Counted from the first letter of the stretch, positions 1 to 19,496 are shown. The stretch is 64,000 bases of DNA from Nectonema munidae (GCA_030549495.1 JAUIRK010000605.1:1-64000); one strand, 5' to 3'. The notes: a model not told the origin generated them from the letters alone. Numbers and translations: made by a program.

Positions 1-6548
<6,548 letters not shown>

Positions 6549-6868
6549 CGAATCATGGCGTCAACAGTTTGAAACTGCTTATGAATATTTATTATGGAAA
6601 ATACAATATATAATTGATATTTGATTTTACTCTTTGGTATAAATAGCTATTATTTATATTGTTACTGTTCGCTGTGAACTTTATTAAACGTTTTAACATG
6701 TATAGTGCATTCAAAAATTAGTAGTTAGGTGGAAATGAATTCAAAAATATAATTCATAAATAAATTCAACAAATTGAATCTCTTAAAATCAATCAATACT
6801 TCCTTTTCTTTCATTTGATTTACAGAGTAAAGTTTTGTAGATCAGCAAATTTTTTTTATTCATTTGCA
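6549..6868 (+). other. Upstream flank of receptor gene with candidate splice acceptor
   Basis: AT-rich spacer between the GAT array and the receptor ORF. A pyrimidine-rich stretch followed by TTTACAG ends at 6825 and would make a good 3' splice site, so the receptor may have an untranslated or short coding first exon to the left. The 14-mer AAATCAATCAATAC at 6786-6799 also occurs upstream of the related receptor (56134-56147, opposite strand). Confidence 0.4.
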
Positions 6869-7783
6869 ATGTTCATATTTAAATTTTTCCTAGGCCTTCT
6901 TTTACTAGCTTTGTCCATCTTTTTCCATGTTATCTTTTGCAGAATTCAAAATATTTCGCCTTTTTGTAAGTTGTACAAAATAATAAACACCTTTGACATT
7001 GTCTTTGCTATAAACAACATTATCTACGATATTATCTATGATAAATTTTCCCTCACATCAGAAAGCATGTTCATTTTTAAATACATCATCCTACACTTTT
7101 CTTACAACCTGTGCTTGAACACGTTTGCCATTTTGGCTGTTTTAATTTCCTATTACAAGTATTTGATGATAAAGAAACCCCATACTTATAATGATATTTC
7201 GAATAAAAAGCTTTTTTGCAGTCTACCCTACTTTATCATCGGCTTTTTCATTGTTGTCGTTGAAATTGGCAGCGTTCTACTCTACTTCTATAAGAAAGGC
7301 CTTTTAACTCGCTCAACCTACAAAATATACTCAATGACGTATAGAAATGTTTCTCTCGCAGTCAACATCTTTGCTTCTTTCTTCTTCAACATCAAATTTT
7401 ATCATCTTTGGAAGGAGACGTTTCTGACAAAAAAGAAGATAAATCAAATTTCGGATGCTTCCAGTTGTTCAAACCACATTCCCCCCAATCGAATGAAGCA
7501 AGGGAGGAGACAAGACAGAAAGGAAGAGAGAAAAATCTCAAGGAGAAGGATCATTTTTCACTTTGTCTTCAATTTGATTAGCATGATTTGCTACTTCCCC
7601 TCCATTGTCATAGATTTCGTCTATCTCCACGAAAGTGAGACTACTCATTTCTTGAAAAATATTAAATACATATTGGTTTTCATCATTTACTTCTTCCACT
7701 TACCCCTTTTCCTCTTTGATAGGCAAATCGAGAAAGTGGTTAAGAACATGCGGATTGTTAAATTTTTTATGCGAAAAACGTAA
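6869..7783 (+). CDS. Divergent seven-helix (GPCR-like) receptor, paralog 1
   Basis: A 304-residue membrane protein starting at the first ATG of the open frame. The frame is open further upstream to a splice-acceptor-like site at 6825, so an upstream exon is possible. It shows about seven hydrophobic segments. After helix 3 it has SYYKYLMIKKPHTY, in the place where rhodopsin-family GPCRs carry DRY-x(n)-P-x-x-Y, with the acidic residue replaced by Tyr. Helix 6 has ICYFPSIVIDFVYL, like the family's CWxP. Helix 7 ends HLPLFLF in place of NPxxY and is followed by a basic amphipathic segment. A Lys/Arg-rich loop precedes helix 6. It is about half identical, by eye, over 100 residues to the protein at 55075-56049. 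Ligand and exact family are unknown. A lineage-specific chemosensory or orphan class A-like receptor is the best guess. A possible AATAAA lies near 7881. Confidence 0.7.
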   Translation: MFIFKFFLGLLLLALSIFFHVIFCRIQNISPFCKLYKIINTFDIVFAINNIIYDIIYDKFSLTSESMFIFKYIILHFSYNLCLNTFAILAVLISYYKYLMIKKPHTYNDISNKKLFCSLPYFIIGFFIVVVEIGSVLLYFYKKGLLTRSTYKIYSMTYRNVSLAVNIFASFFFNIKFYHLWKETFLTKKKINQISDASSCSNHIPPNRMKQGRRQDRKEERKISRRRIIFHFVFNLISMICYFPSIVIDFVYLHESETTHFLKNIKYILVFIIYFFHLPLFLFDRQIEKVVKNMRIVKFFMRKT

Positions 7784-9640
7784 ATCAAATTCCAAAATAT
7801 TTCATTTTATCTCTTTTAAGCAAAAATGCTCTACTGTTCTTTCAAACACCTTTTTATTCTCAAAGTTCAGAAAATTTATAAATAAATTTTATATGCCTAA
7901 CTTTTTACTTTTCAATATAGTTTACGTTTCCTATTGTAGAATACTGTAGTTGTATTTGTAGTAACTTAACACTGGAAATGCGATCGTATAGAAGGCTTAG
8001 TGTTGCCAAACAAAATCGAATTGAACAACGTCAAGAGCAAAACTTTGTATTTCTTACAAAAATAAGTAATAAGGAGAATACTTTGAAAGTATAAAAGGAT
8101 TTTATACTTAAAAAAAGCGATTGCAAACTTCTTTAAAATAGAAATTCTTTTAAATCTCTTAGTATTCCTTTGTTATAAATTCGCAGTTAAAAATAAAATA
8201 TTTTCAACGCAATAAATATTTATGGACATTAAAAAATGTATGAATTAAGCAATTATACTTTTCAAATCTATCGTGTGAATACTTGAGTTAATAAAGTCAG
8301 AAACTTTAAAGCCTAAACATTTTTGTTACTTATTCTAACACTCGCAATATTTAAGTTTCTAAGTATTCATCTATTTTAAAAAAAACTTTTATAAGTGTTC
8401 TTTTTTTTGTCTTTTATAAGATTGAGGTTGGTGTTATATACAACCCAATCGCTTTTTACGTACACAAAATAATCCACATTCCAGATGTTAAAATAAGATA
8501 ATCAGTAGTATTAGCCTCTGTAATTCGGTACAAGAAAAAGCAGAACAAAACATAGGAAGAATCAATCACTTCAAAGTTTGTTAATAACGAAGCCATACAT
8601 AAGCCAGCGGTTTGCAATAGTTTTTTTCTCACTTACCCCTTTGTAATAATGGGATAATTTTTATCCCCCTAACTTCTATGCAAAAGTATTTCAAGGATAC
8701 AAAATAGATGATGATCAGATATAAACAAATTTATTGGTTCTGCATAACAATGGTGATATACATTTGTATCACTTGATTTGAACAAGATAAATTTTCAGTT
8801 TGGGAAAAAAATTGTACTCGTTTATCAAAAAAAATGTCAAGTTATAGCAAATAAATATAACAAAAAAGTTCAACAAATATGAAGACTGGAACTTTTTGAA
8901 TAGAAGCAATTTTGTACCACTCTTTAGTCTGACCGTTCAAAAATTAGGTGACCTGCGGACATTATTATTGGAGTATTAAAGTTCTACATTCGTGCGTAAA
9001 ACTGCTTAAGTGTCATGTACAAATGATGCTTCAAAAAATATTTAATTTTAATTAATTGGATGATTGGATTCTTTGTTTTAGGTTGAAATTCCATTGGAAA
9101 AGAAAGTTGAAGATTAGTCTTCAAAATTGTGCTCGTCAAAGGGTTAAAGGATTTAGACGATTTCTTGATTTTAAGGTAGTTTTATAGGTAAACGGAGAAC
9201 AGTTTCCAGAAGAGAAAACTTACCACATTGCTAGGTGTTAACTGCTTTTTCATTCACAATAGTAGTGTAGAGAACCTTAGTTCTGTTACAGTAGAATTAG
9301 AATCTGAAGAAACAATAGAGGATCCGCTCTCCTACAATGATATCACACACACACCGTGTAGAAACTTTAACCAATCATTGCTTTAGATTCATATTCCAAA
9401 TTTTAGTATAAAGTGATTGTAGTAATTTTATTAATTCAATATTATTATACTTGCTTTTGCCAATTTACCTTTACTCAAAATGTTTCATGAAGGCTATAAG
9501 TATACTTTGAAAAGAGAAACGAAATCCACATCCACTTATATTTGTAAGAAGATAAATTCAAAGTTTTGTAATTTTTTCTTATTTAAATAGAAAAAGTTTT
9601 TCTTAAGAACAAATTTTTATTTGTTTTTGAAGTATTAATA
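7784..9640. other. AT-rich non-coding stretch
   Basis: No gene recognised on either strand. There are homopolymer A/T runs and a short CA run near 9340. A motif resembling a mariner end (TTAGGTGACCTGCGG near 8944) has no partner that I can find. The endonuclease part expected for the LINE that follows is not present here. Confidence 0.5.
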
Positions 9641-9706
9641 TCTTTTTTGTATTTATTCCTTATCGTAGCACTTTTTTGAAAGAGCGAAATATCCTTTGAT
9701 AAACAC

Positions 9707-11720
9707 TTGAGTATGTTTGAGTTTGTTTATTTTACTAAAAAAATTATCTCTCTTCTAAAAAAAAAGAAAAAACTTTTTCGGGCTTATACTAAATTTAGAC
9801 ATAGACATATCTATGACAAATACAGACAAATATCGAACATTTTGAGAAAAGAGACTGGTAAGGCTAGAATATCTCATGAAAGCAAACTTCTTTCAAAATA
9901 TAAATATAGTCCTAAGTTGGTTTGGTCCTACATAAATCAGAAGAACAGAAATAATTTTGCTGAACTAGTTGATCATAATGATTTACCTACTACTACTAAT
10001 ACCCAAAAAGCCAATGTTTTTAGTGAATATTTCAATTATTGTTCTTCGAATTCGGGTTCTCATAATGACAATTCAAGTTTCTTGCCTGTATGTAACTCTA
10101 TAATAGATAGTTTAGATTTTAACATAGTTGAAATACATAGCAAGTTAGAAAAATTAAATAAATTTAAGTCTCCTGGCTCTGATAAGTTACACCCGTATGT
10201 CATTAGTGAACTTTCTCGAGTTTCAGCCATACCTGTCAAAATGATTTTTGAAAAGTCACTAGAGGAAAATTTTTTTTTGGATGTTTGGAAAATTGCATTA
10301 GTCACACCAGTTTTGAAGAGTGGAAATCGAAAATTTTGCCAAAACTACAGGCCAATAAGTCTTAGTCCAGTTCTATCTAAAGTATTCGAGACATTCATAG
10401 CCGATAAAATTTTATCACATATAAAAAACTTCAAACTTTTTAATTCCAACCAGCATGGATTTATTAATGGAAAATCTACGATAACCAATCTATTGGAGTT
10501 TCAAAATGATTTAGTCAACCTGCTTGAGGGAAATGATTCTATTGATGTAATTTACTTAGATTTTCACAAGGCTTTTGACTCTATCTCACATAAGTATTTG
10601 TCAGATAAACTTGAGTCATTTGGTATAAAGGGCAATCTACTTGCTTTATTGAAAAATTATCTTGAAGATAGAAAACAAATTGTTTCAGTAAATGGTATGT
10701 ATTCTGATGAAAAGCAAGTGTTGAGTGGAGTACCCCAAGGGTCTGTGCTAGGTCCTCTACTCTTTAATATCTTTCTTAATGATCTCTTAAACGTAATAAA
10801 GTCAAAGATAAAGGTATTTGCCGATGATATCAAGATTTACAATGTGTGTGATAGAGATGGTAGAAATTGCTTGCAGAAAGATTTGATTGACGTTTTTCAT
10901 TGGTGTAATAGATGGGAAATGAAACTGAACTTGAATAAATGTACTCATTTACAAATTGGATTACAAAGTAATCATTCGTTTTTCATTGGTGGCCAAAAAC
11001 TTAAACAAGTTGATTCACAGAAAGACTTAGGGGTGATAGTGAATTCTAACCTCGACCCAAGAGAAAATATTTCAACAAGAATCACTAAAGCTTTCCAACC
11101 TTTCATAGAGTTCATAGAAGTTTTGCTTTATTTGATGCCAACATAGCACCCCTTTTATATAAAACACTGATTAGACCTATTTTAGAGTATGGAAATGTTG
11201 TTGCATTTCCTTTTCACTCCTGTGATGCTGCAAATATTGAAAGAGTCCAGAGAACAATCACAAAAAAGATAGTAGGAATGAAAGATCTTAGTTATACAGA
11301 AAGACTGAAAAAACTGAATTTGCCTTCAATGTTATACAGGTTTAGAAGGAATGATATGGTGACATCCTACAACATTGTAAAAGAAAAGTTTAACTTAACT
11401 TCTCAAGTTTTACCTGAATTTTCTGAAAGAGTTCAAAGATTTCATTCTTCCAAATTTAAAAAAAGACATTGCAAGAAGGTATTTTTGAAAAAATACTTTT
11501 CTCAACGAATGATAAATGATTGGAATTCTTTGCCTGATTTTCTTGTTGATGCTCCATCTTTGAACATCTTCAAGAACAGACTTGATGCGTTTTGGAAAAA
11601 TAGAAGGTTTGAGCATGAAAGAACGCGTTGATTTTCAAAAGTATGAAGCGAATACTTACTATAGGCTTTTTGCCTTTCTTTCTTTCGCTAATAAACTTAT
11701 GTTATGTTATGTTATGTTTG
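9707..11720 (+). mobile_element. CR1-like LINE, 5'-truncated, nearly intact reverse transcriptase
   Basis: The first frame (9707-11146) holds a basic linker, then a full reverse transcriptase: NYRPISLSPVLSK, motif A YLDFHKAFDS, SGVPQGSVLGPLLFNIFLND, and the catalytic FADDIKIY (FADD at residues 371-374 of this frame). The C-terminal domain (LLYKTLIRPILEYGN, then LSYTERLKKLNLP, then DWNSLPD and FKNRLDAFW) follows in another frame to 11631, so a single frameshift lies at about 11100-11125. This layout is typical of CR1/Jockey-group LINEs. The apurinic endonuclease and ORF1 are missing, the usual 5' truncation. The 3' end is a short UTR followed by a pentanucleotide (TTATG)n run at 11697-11716, a CR1-style microsatellite tail. 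The single break and clean motifs suggest a fairly young copy. Confidence 0.9.
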
Positions 11721-14560
11721 TAGTTCAATTTTATATGATATTCTTCATTCTTAAGGGTGTCAATTTACATTTAACAAATGAAATGTGTTAAATTAATAAA
11801 GGTTAGAAGAGTGTGCGACACTTTTAAACGATTTTTGTGAATTCTGAATTTAATTTTAGTTATTTTAACAAATAAAAAAGGTATATTATATAAGATAGTA
11901 TTTAAACTTAAAAAGGTCTAAAAACAAGAATGATGCATACAAAGTATAACGTTCCTAGTCAAATACAGATTTTGGCTTTTTAAGTTTCGGATTTTGAATA
12001 GGTTTAGAGGTTTTTTCATGGCATCAGCATAATCAATCTTTTCTTATTTTATATCAAATAAGAAAAAATTTATACGTTTTCATACTTTTATATTTTTTTC
12101 TTTCAAGTTGTTCCATAAAAAAATTTCTGGATACGCCCCCGCCTAAGTTGATTGGTAACATTCGTAAACTTTTGTTGCATTCAAGAGGAAAAATTCTTTA
12201 CGTCAATCATTTTCAATCTGAAGCGATGATTCGCTATTCTATATATAATGTGTACCGCAAACAGATCATTCACTACTGTAAAGGATAAGCAGTTAGCCCT
12301 TAGCAAGCTTCCATTCTGAAAACTTTTCGCCTAGAATCGTTTTATATGCAATTTCTAATCCTACAAATATTCTCTAATTATAATAATTCTCCGAAGATAG
12401 AATAATTTTTAATTCCTAACTACTAGAAAAATAAATTCTAATTCCTAATTCCTAAAAACTTTCTACTTTTTCTAATTAGGACCTTAAAAAGTTCTACCTT
12501 ATTGTTGTTTACTACAACAAGAACTATCCTCGCTCTGAAGATTGTGGTTTTTTATTTGAAAAAGCTGATTGTCAGCGAAATTTATAATCCTTTAACGTTG
12601 TGCCCAATAAATTACCTTTACTTTATCGTTATAATAATTAATAATTTAATTATATATATAATGTTTTATCGTGGTGCCACACTAGAATTTTAAAGTCGAT
12701 ACATAGATATCATGTTTTTAGTGGAAAATAATGCTTTAAGATCATTAGTTAAGAAGAGTTTAAGATAGGAAAAAATTCATCAGAACCTCTCATACATATA
12801 GAAATGTTATCATATGAAAACATCACATGTTATCATATGAAAACCTCGACATAAGAAAAAATTAGTAAAAATAAAAATTAGTGACCAGAAATTTCATCGA
12901 AATGTTAATAGTTTATTGTTTCACTTGTTAGGTTTGAATTCTTAAATATTAGACGCAATAACGTGTGTTTCCTTTGGGCTTGCGCCATGCCGACTTACCG
13001 GAAACATGTTAATGTTATATTTAATGTTTTTTATTCATTATAAAATTTTGGAAAACCTTGCCAATCAATTTCTTATAAGCTTATGGAATTTTACGATAAT
13101 CACATGGATTATTTGATTTTAGAAAATTCTCTTTGATGACCCTCTTTCCAAAATTTGTCAAAACCAAGTTTATTGATTTTCATAAGCTAATTTTGGAATG
13201 CACAAACTCAAATTGTTGTGTATGTAATTCTTAACATTTTTTCAGAATTTTTAATCCAACCTTCTCATTGCCACACTACATTGCATTTTTCCAACATTCA
13301 AAATATTAACCTCAAAATTTTACTTTGAAAGATATTCAATGTATTGGACATCTATTAGTTGTATCATCTAGATGGCCTCTAAGCGCCCTTACCGTCAAAG
13401 AGTTCTTCATATTCTTTTTCTTTAGATGAAAAGCCTCAACTGAAACCTTCAAACTTATTTTCAACTGAATTTGGCATTTTGTGTTTCCCTCCTTCCTTCA
13501 TTCAGTATAATTTCATCCTCCCAAACTTTTCATACTCTTCGTAAATTTATTTTTTGTTTTTTTTATCTTCGAATAAATTTTTCATGGCAGCGTCCCTTAC
13601 TTATAAATTATTATTTTCATCGAGAATAAAAAAAAATGTATCCAAATTGTTGATGAATATATTCATTTTTAACAAAAGTTATAAAAATAATGACTTCAAA
13701 AGGGAAATTAATGTTTAATGATGGTGAATGCGTTAATGCAAAGAGAGTGTGAAGGAGAAGGGGGGAAATGAAAGATTAAGAGCTAAAGCTCCGCCCTGGC
13801 TCAAATTATTATTGAAGGGCAAAAAGGCATTCGTCGCCTTGGAATGAGATTTTTATAGCATATTACAACATGATAAACCATCTGAATCCAGGCTTGCTTC
13901 AATTGTACTAAATCATTCGATTTTACGTAATCTCTAATTGAATGTAATCAGTTTTTGTGTTGTACATAAGGAAAATTTTGTAGCTTGATATAGAGATGGA
14001 GAAATATTTATTTCAAGAGGGAGATCATAAAAAGGATGTCGTTTGAAAAGCAAAGTGACAGTTTTATTTCTGCTCAATTAATTGTTTTTCAAACAAATAA
14101 AAAGATTGCAAAAATCCAAGCACAGAAGCAATAAAATTCAATCACAATAAAAATTTTCAAATACCCTACAAGAAGCACAAACATATATAAAGATTTTGAA
14201 ATACCATACAAGAACTCTCCAGGACATATAAAAAATGGAATAAAAAGGCAAGGAACCAAGCACGCGCTATAGAACCAAACAAAAATTTGTAAATAGTGAA
14301 ACGTATATCTTTGGCTTCTAACAAATACCGGCTTTTTCGATATATCACGTCGTTGCTGCAATAAATTACGTCATTGTTGAGTTTGATTTCGCAGTTTTTG
14401 CATTTTCCCAATAGAGTTTTCAAAACAATTTTAGAACTGATGAAAAAGGAATAGGTGAATAATAGTAAATTGAAAAAAAAGTAATTGAATATTTCGATCT
14501 TTGCGGTCTTTTTTAAGATAGTCTAAATATGAAGATTTAATTAAACTAATATTGGGTGTA
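11721..14560. other. AT-rich non-coding stretch
   Basis: No gene recognised. It contains short simple repeats, for example a locally duplicated TGTTATCATATGAAAAC at about 12806-12846, and many poly-A/T runs. Small open frames of 60-90 residues here have low-complexity or AT-driven composition and no motif. Confidence 0.5.
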
Positions 14561-14869
14561 TGTGGGTGGTGGAAATATGCTATTAAAGGCTTACGTTAGG
14601 GGTGATGGGTTGGAGATAAATATAAAATGAATTTATAAAATATAAAAATGAGTTATAGAGAAAGAGAGGAAGTTAATATGCTGGAGGGGGTAGTGTGGAG
14701 AATGGTGTGATAATCCCTGTGGGGTATAATCTCTGTGGTGGTGAAATGAGTGAAGGTTCTGTGTGTGTTTTGTTCTAGTGTGTGAACCATAATCAGGTGT
14801 GCAAAGTGTATTGTGTGTAGTATATATGACTTGTGCTGTATGCATAAACATCGTAGGTTAGGTGCGTAT

Positions 14870-15020
14870 GAGTTGATTTAACGGTTTATTTCGGGAGGTG
14901 AATTTTTGATGTAGTATTCTTCCTTGTAGGATCTTTTGAGGTAATTCGCTTCATCGTCGATTATGTTCTTTAAAAATAATGCTTGTGTTATGTCGAAGTG
15001 TTTTGGTTGGTAGTGGTGAC
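14870..15020 (-). mobile_element. Possible retroelement C-terminal (GIY-YIG-like) remnant
   Basis: On the minus strand a short frame reads YALGHHYQPKHFD, then DEANYLKRSYKEEYYIKNS, then PPEINR before a stop. The order His, acidic/basic helix, E-x(2)-YIK, N-P/S-x-INR resembles the tail of GIY-YIG nuclease domains in Penelope-like elements. The match is short and no reverse transcriptase was found attached, so this is weak. Downstream (14560-14870) is CAC/GTG-rich low-complexity DNA. Confidence 0.25.
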
Positions 15021-15324
15021 CCAAGGCATACCCATTTTGATATAAACACGCATATTCAGACTATCATGAAAAAGACCGCATTGATCGAAGTATTGATAAC
15101 TTATATAATAGAGTAAAGTCGTAATTGGAAATAAATTTCCTATTTTTCCAATTTACTTTTCCTTCACACTATACTATACTATGACTGCCGACTTCGCCTT
15201 ATCCATCCTGATGAAAAAGAATATAAAACAGTGTTCTTCTGTTTCCGTTGATACTCTATGCCATATACGATTCATACAAGGAGTATAAAGCGTTCTGTAA
15301 AGATATATGTAAACTTACATCCTA

Positions 15325-15930
15325 AATCCTGAATATTTTGATATCATCTGCAAAAACTTTCATGTAAGAAGTTGTAACGTTGTTGATAAAAATTGTGAAA
15401 AACAAAGGTTCTAATACAGAACGTTGTGGTTTTCCACTGACAATTACAGCATTACTTGATGTAAGTCCATTTAAGCGCACTAAATGTTTTCCATTTAAAA
15501 TGTGGTCTTTTAGCCAAGGTTTCCAACAATTCTAAAAGATTCTAGTTTAAGGATAAGTCCTTTATGAGGAAGGAACACTATCAAAGGCATTTTGGAAGTC
15601 AAAGTAGAGTACAAGTCCAACTTTTATTCAATTATAGTGTTAATTCATTTGAAAATTTGTTTAAGTTTGATTGACTCAAGGTTTGTTTTGATAGCAGTTT
15701 CCTGTCTCTTTTTTTATAAACTGGAGTTATACATATCAATTTTCAATTATTAAAAAGTTTACATTCTTTTAATGATTTATTAAACAAAGTTTTCAAACCT
15801 TCTTTGGGAACGTTTGTCAATTTTTTAAGAAATAAAAGAGAGATATCATCAAGTCCAATAGATTTGGATGTGTCTAACTTAACAAGCTTCTCCAGAACTT
15901 CATTGTCTGTAATGACTACAACTTCTAATA
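15325..15930 (-). mobile_element. Decayed CR1-like LINE reverse transcriptase fragment
   Basis: Reading the minus strand from 15930 gives DNEVLEKLVKLDTSKSIG, LFNKSLKE, ITPVYKKR, then DFQNAFDSV, then SGKPQRSVLEPLFFTIFIN and FADDIKIF. These are, in order, the reverse transcriptase motifs 1 to C of CR1-group LINEs. They are spread over more than one frame with stops and deletions, so this is an old, non-functional copy. It is clearly a different copy from the one at 9707 and in the opposite orientation. Confidence 0.75.
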
Positions 15931-16975
15931 ATTCATGGCAATTTAATCATTTCAAATGTTTATTTGGTATATTACTTTCTACTTTTAAATCGAACCAAAT
16001 TATTGATTAGAGGCTTCAGGTAGACTCTTTTTTTCAATAATATTTCCATCTTCTCTGATTATTATTGTTTGAAAATCTAGTGATCTTTTAATATAATTTC
16101 CAGGTTCTTTTGGGATTCGTTTTATAATTTTTTAATATATCGAATTCATATTTTATGGTGAGTTATCGGGTGAGTTTTCTTATCTTATTAGATACTTTCT
16201 TACTCTCTTCTTGATAACGAATAAGATAACGTAACATACATATTTATTTGCTCTTTGATAACTTCATTGAAATTGAAGTAAAAATTCTCCAAATTTGCAC
16301 TTGCAAGGTTCTCCCAATTTTATGTCTTGTAGATTTTTTTCTATGGATGGATAATAATTGGCTGCATTGTACTCGTACTTCAGAACTTTCTGCTTCTTCG
16401 TATTCTTACTACCATTCAGGTTAAGACACATCTGATTACATAATAAATGCGCAATTTTTCGCAATTTAATGTATGAAAGTGATAAAAGATTGATTCTAAA
16501 ACATAACATATTTTAGCGATAAAAAGAAAGGCGGGCCTGTATATATTATATATATATAAAAAAAGACTAAACTACTATGAGTGCGCAGGGCCTTCGTGTC
16601 AATGTGTTAGGTAAGGAGAGAGAAACCTTATATCTTTCCACAGAAGATCTTTTTTTGTTTGAAAATACGTAATTTCTTTTCGAACCGCGTAACGTAAGCC
16701 ATTATGGTACATATAATAATAATAATTGATTAGTTATATAATTATATATAAAGAATTTAAAAATATAAAAATTCTATTTATTTCAAACAAGTTACCGTAG
16801 GGAGTGTGTGGAGAGTGAAATCAGCAAATAGAAATCAGATAATTTATGATAGTTTGTTATAAAAATATAAAAAGTATTAATTTAGTGCTAGAACGCAGTT
16901 ACTTAAAACAGGTCTCTAAAAATTTGAAAGAAGACGCGTTCTAGAATGGATATGGCCGCTTTCTTCTATTTAGAT
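15931..16975. other. AT-rich non-coding stretch
   Basis: No gene recognised. A TA-rich microsatellite lies near 16540-16562. Short open frames here carry no recognisable motif. Confidence 0.45.
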
Positions 16976-17215
16976 CAGTGGTTTTCTCAACCGCGGCCCT
17001 CAACCTCACGTGTACACATTGCCATATGCATGATTCTTACGATTGGGGTATTTAAATTTATAATATTAGAACTGAATGTACCCTCAGTTTTTCAAAGTTA
17101 AAATTCCCCTACCTAGTAGGCATTGAAAGAACGATACTAAAAAGTAATGATTAATTTATGAGTTTACCAAAAAATTGTCTAAAAAGATGTCTTAGAATCA
17201 TATTTTTTAAAGACC
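16976..17215 (+). mobile_element. hAT-like element end (non-autonomous)
   Basis: Begins CAGTGGTTTTCTCAACCGCG followed by GCCCTCAACC, the typical terminal motif of hAT transposons. The same motif begins a better-defined copy at 39783. The matching right end is not seen here. A SINE-like sequence follows directly at 17216. Confidence 0.45.
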
Positions 17216-17395
17216 CTCAATGGTTATTAGGGTGTACCTCACAGCTTAAAAGTTAATAGTCAGGGGTTCGATCCCCAAGGCTCCCAACTCTTAAAAACAA
17301 ATTCACAAAAACTGTGATTAACCATCTTAAGCATAATGCGAGTATATAGCCTTACGGCTGAAAGTGCTTTGATATCTCCAAACAACCAACCATAT
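17216..17395 (+). mobile_element. tRNA-related SINE-like sequence
   Basis: GGTTATTAGGGTG resembles an RNA polymerase III A box, and GGGGTTCGATCCCC near 17264 is a good B box. No acceptor stem can be paired, so this is not a tRNA gene. It is a different sequence from the SINE family at 43280, 59770, 36165 and 46023. Confidence 0.4.
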
Positions 17396-18958
17396 TTTTT
17401 TAAATGTCAATATATACTATATAAGAAATGTTTAAAAACAAAATCATTTTAAAATTTTTTGATTTAAATACCCTTGTCGCTAATAGACACAAAATATAGA
17501 AACTATAAATAATTATTTAGTTTTAGGTCGAAATCACTATTAATCATACTACAATTCATTTTAATTTACTTTGTTTCTGCACTAAAATTTATTTTTGTCA
17601 ATAAAATTCCACAAATTTAATACATTTGATGAAAATTGATTTTTAAATGGATAAAAGACATTTAAAATTATGAAAAACAGAAGATTAGAATAGTTTATTG
17701 TCAAAATCTTTTACATAATAAAATCAATCATTTAGAATAAATCTTTGCACCTTGCATTGATATCAGAGCAAGAAAGCCTTCTCGGATGTAGAAATTTTAC
17801 AGATATTCCAAGTAAAAATATTGCCATCTGAGCAGTATTAAGAGAGATCGATTGGCTTATCGAGGGCCAATGAATAAAAAAGCAATTTGGTTGAATCAGA
17901 TTTCAGAGAACGTTGAATGTCATCCATCAACAATATCATTATGCAATCACACACACAGTTCTTCTTCTTAATAAGCTAATATTTCATTAGAAATTAAACT
18001 GATCTTGGAATACTTTCACGACTGCATCCAGGATACATTCTTTCACAAATTTACCATCGTTACGTGGTTTGAAATTTTTAGCAATTTGGAGATATTAACT
18101 CATAACACTGAAACTAAAAAACTAAAGACAATTTAGCTAAACTGCTAAATTTAGGGCGAGTGCCCCTCAAACATCCAAAGTAATCATAACAAGAAGGTTT
18201 TTTCGCCTTAAAAAAAGAGAAATTGTCATTGGAGAGACCATAAAATCTTATTCTCTTGTTTAAATCACGTATACGTTCATTTGTGATTGAAGGAAATGGA
18301 CAATGCATTCTAAAGGATTTACACCAAACAAGCGAATTCTAATCCTAACTTAAGCTTCACTTCTCTTTCCTTAGAAATAAATGAATGGACTTTTTCTAAC
18401 TATAGGATAATATAATTGTAATGAAAAGATACTTGGTTTTAACATATGAGTATGTCAGCGTGCGGCCGCCATAAAAATCATTACCGGGCGCAATTTTCCA
18501 CTCGGAAGAGCGTTTCGCCAACCTGCTTAAACGAAATTAATTTCACTAAATTCAAACGCAACATCAAATTTTGGAAGGTAATCACCCATCCCTAGAGTCA
18601 CATGGAAAAAAGTTGATAAATATTTTTACATTATAATATTTTATATTATTTTTATATAAATTATTCAAATTTTTTATGCATTTTTTCATTGGAAAAAAAT
18701 TGTATTCTATTAAATGCTATTTTATACGTAAGGGCGTGTTTCTTTGAGATGATGTTCTCTAAGCAGCGTTTTTTGAAAAAATGAAGTGTAAAGGAGCATA
18801 GAGGAAATAAAGCTCGAGCAAGATTAATTTACAAGTTTAACCATATGTTGCACGAAAAGGGGTCTCAAGGAATGAAAAAGCCGAGGATTATTATATTATC
18901 TAAAATTTCTGGTCGTAAAAGGATAAAATAAAATTTTTAATTTGTATATTATTTTCAG
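17396..18958. other. AT-rich non-coding stretch
   Basis: No gene recognised. A somewhat GC-richer patch at about 18465-18535 has no ORF or known motif. Confidence 0.45.
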
Positions 18959-19062
18959 CCGTGCCATACTTCTTCGGAAAAGTCTGTGCCTCTAATGTGC
19001 CAGGAAAGAGTGTGGATGTTGAAGAAGAGCACCTGATCTTAAAAGAAAGTCAGGATGTGTAG
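18959..19062 (+). CDS. Candidate terminal coding exon, unknown gene
   Basis: A clear pyrimidine-rich acceptor (ATTATTTTCAG ending at 18958) is followed by an open frame that reads VPYFFGKVCASNVPGKSVDV and then EEEHLILKESQDV before TAG. Base composition is distinctly less AT-rich than the surroundings, and AATAAA follows at about 19094. These three signs together look like the last exon of a real gene or of a decayed copy. No upstream exon could be found and I do not recognise the protein. Confidence 0.3.
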
Positions 19063-19496
19063 TACAATTATTATTATTATTAGGTATCTGTAAATAAAAA
19101 AGTATTTTGAACTGGTTTTAGTTTTATATTCTTATTTAGTAAATAAAATTATTGAAAATCGGAGTTTAACTTTTTGGTGAAATCGTCTGAATTTCATCAA
19201 AATTTAGCAATTATTAAAAGGTGGTCAGAAAGTGATAACAATTTATTTTCATATGATATATGTATATAAAACTAGCAATAAAAAATAATTCTTATCAATT
19301 TAAGGACAATTTTTGAAAAGTATATAAGGGGATTTCTAGGTGATTTCTGAAAAAGCCACACTTGAAAAATCGTATTTGGTGTTCATTAATAATATTTCTA
19401 AAAATGGCAGCAATTGATGTATATTTTCTATTTACTTATTTCATCGCAGATTTGAGAGAATGAAGGTATTCGAAAAGACACGTCTTTTAAAAAGGG
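19063..19496. other. AT-rich non-coding stretch
   Basis: Contains an (ATT)n run at about 19068-19081 and the polyadenylation-like AATAAA at 19094. Nothing else recognised. Confidence 0.4.

Noticed and set aside
7716-7949. 77-residue open frame overlapping receptor 1
   Set aside because: Out-of-frame shadow of the receptor C-terminus running into AT-rich 3' DNA.
8940-8965. Mariner-like terminal motif TTAGGTGACCTGCGG
   Set aside because: No inverted partner and no transposase nearby.
14089-14423. Two overlapping minus-strand frames of 85-90 residues with hydrophobic segments
   Set aside because: Hydrophobicity follows from AT-rich codons. There is no motif, promoter or splice support.
17216-17295. 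tRNA gene suggested by a perfect B box
   Set aside because: No acceptor stem or anticodon arm pairs. A downstream tail fits a SINE instead.
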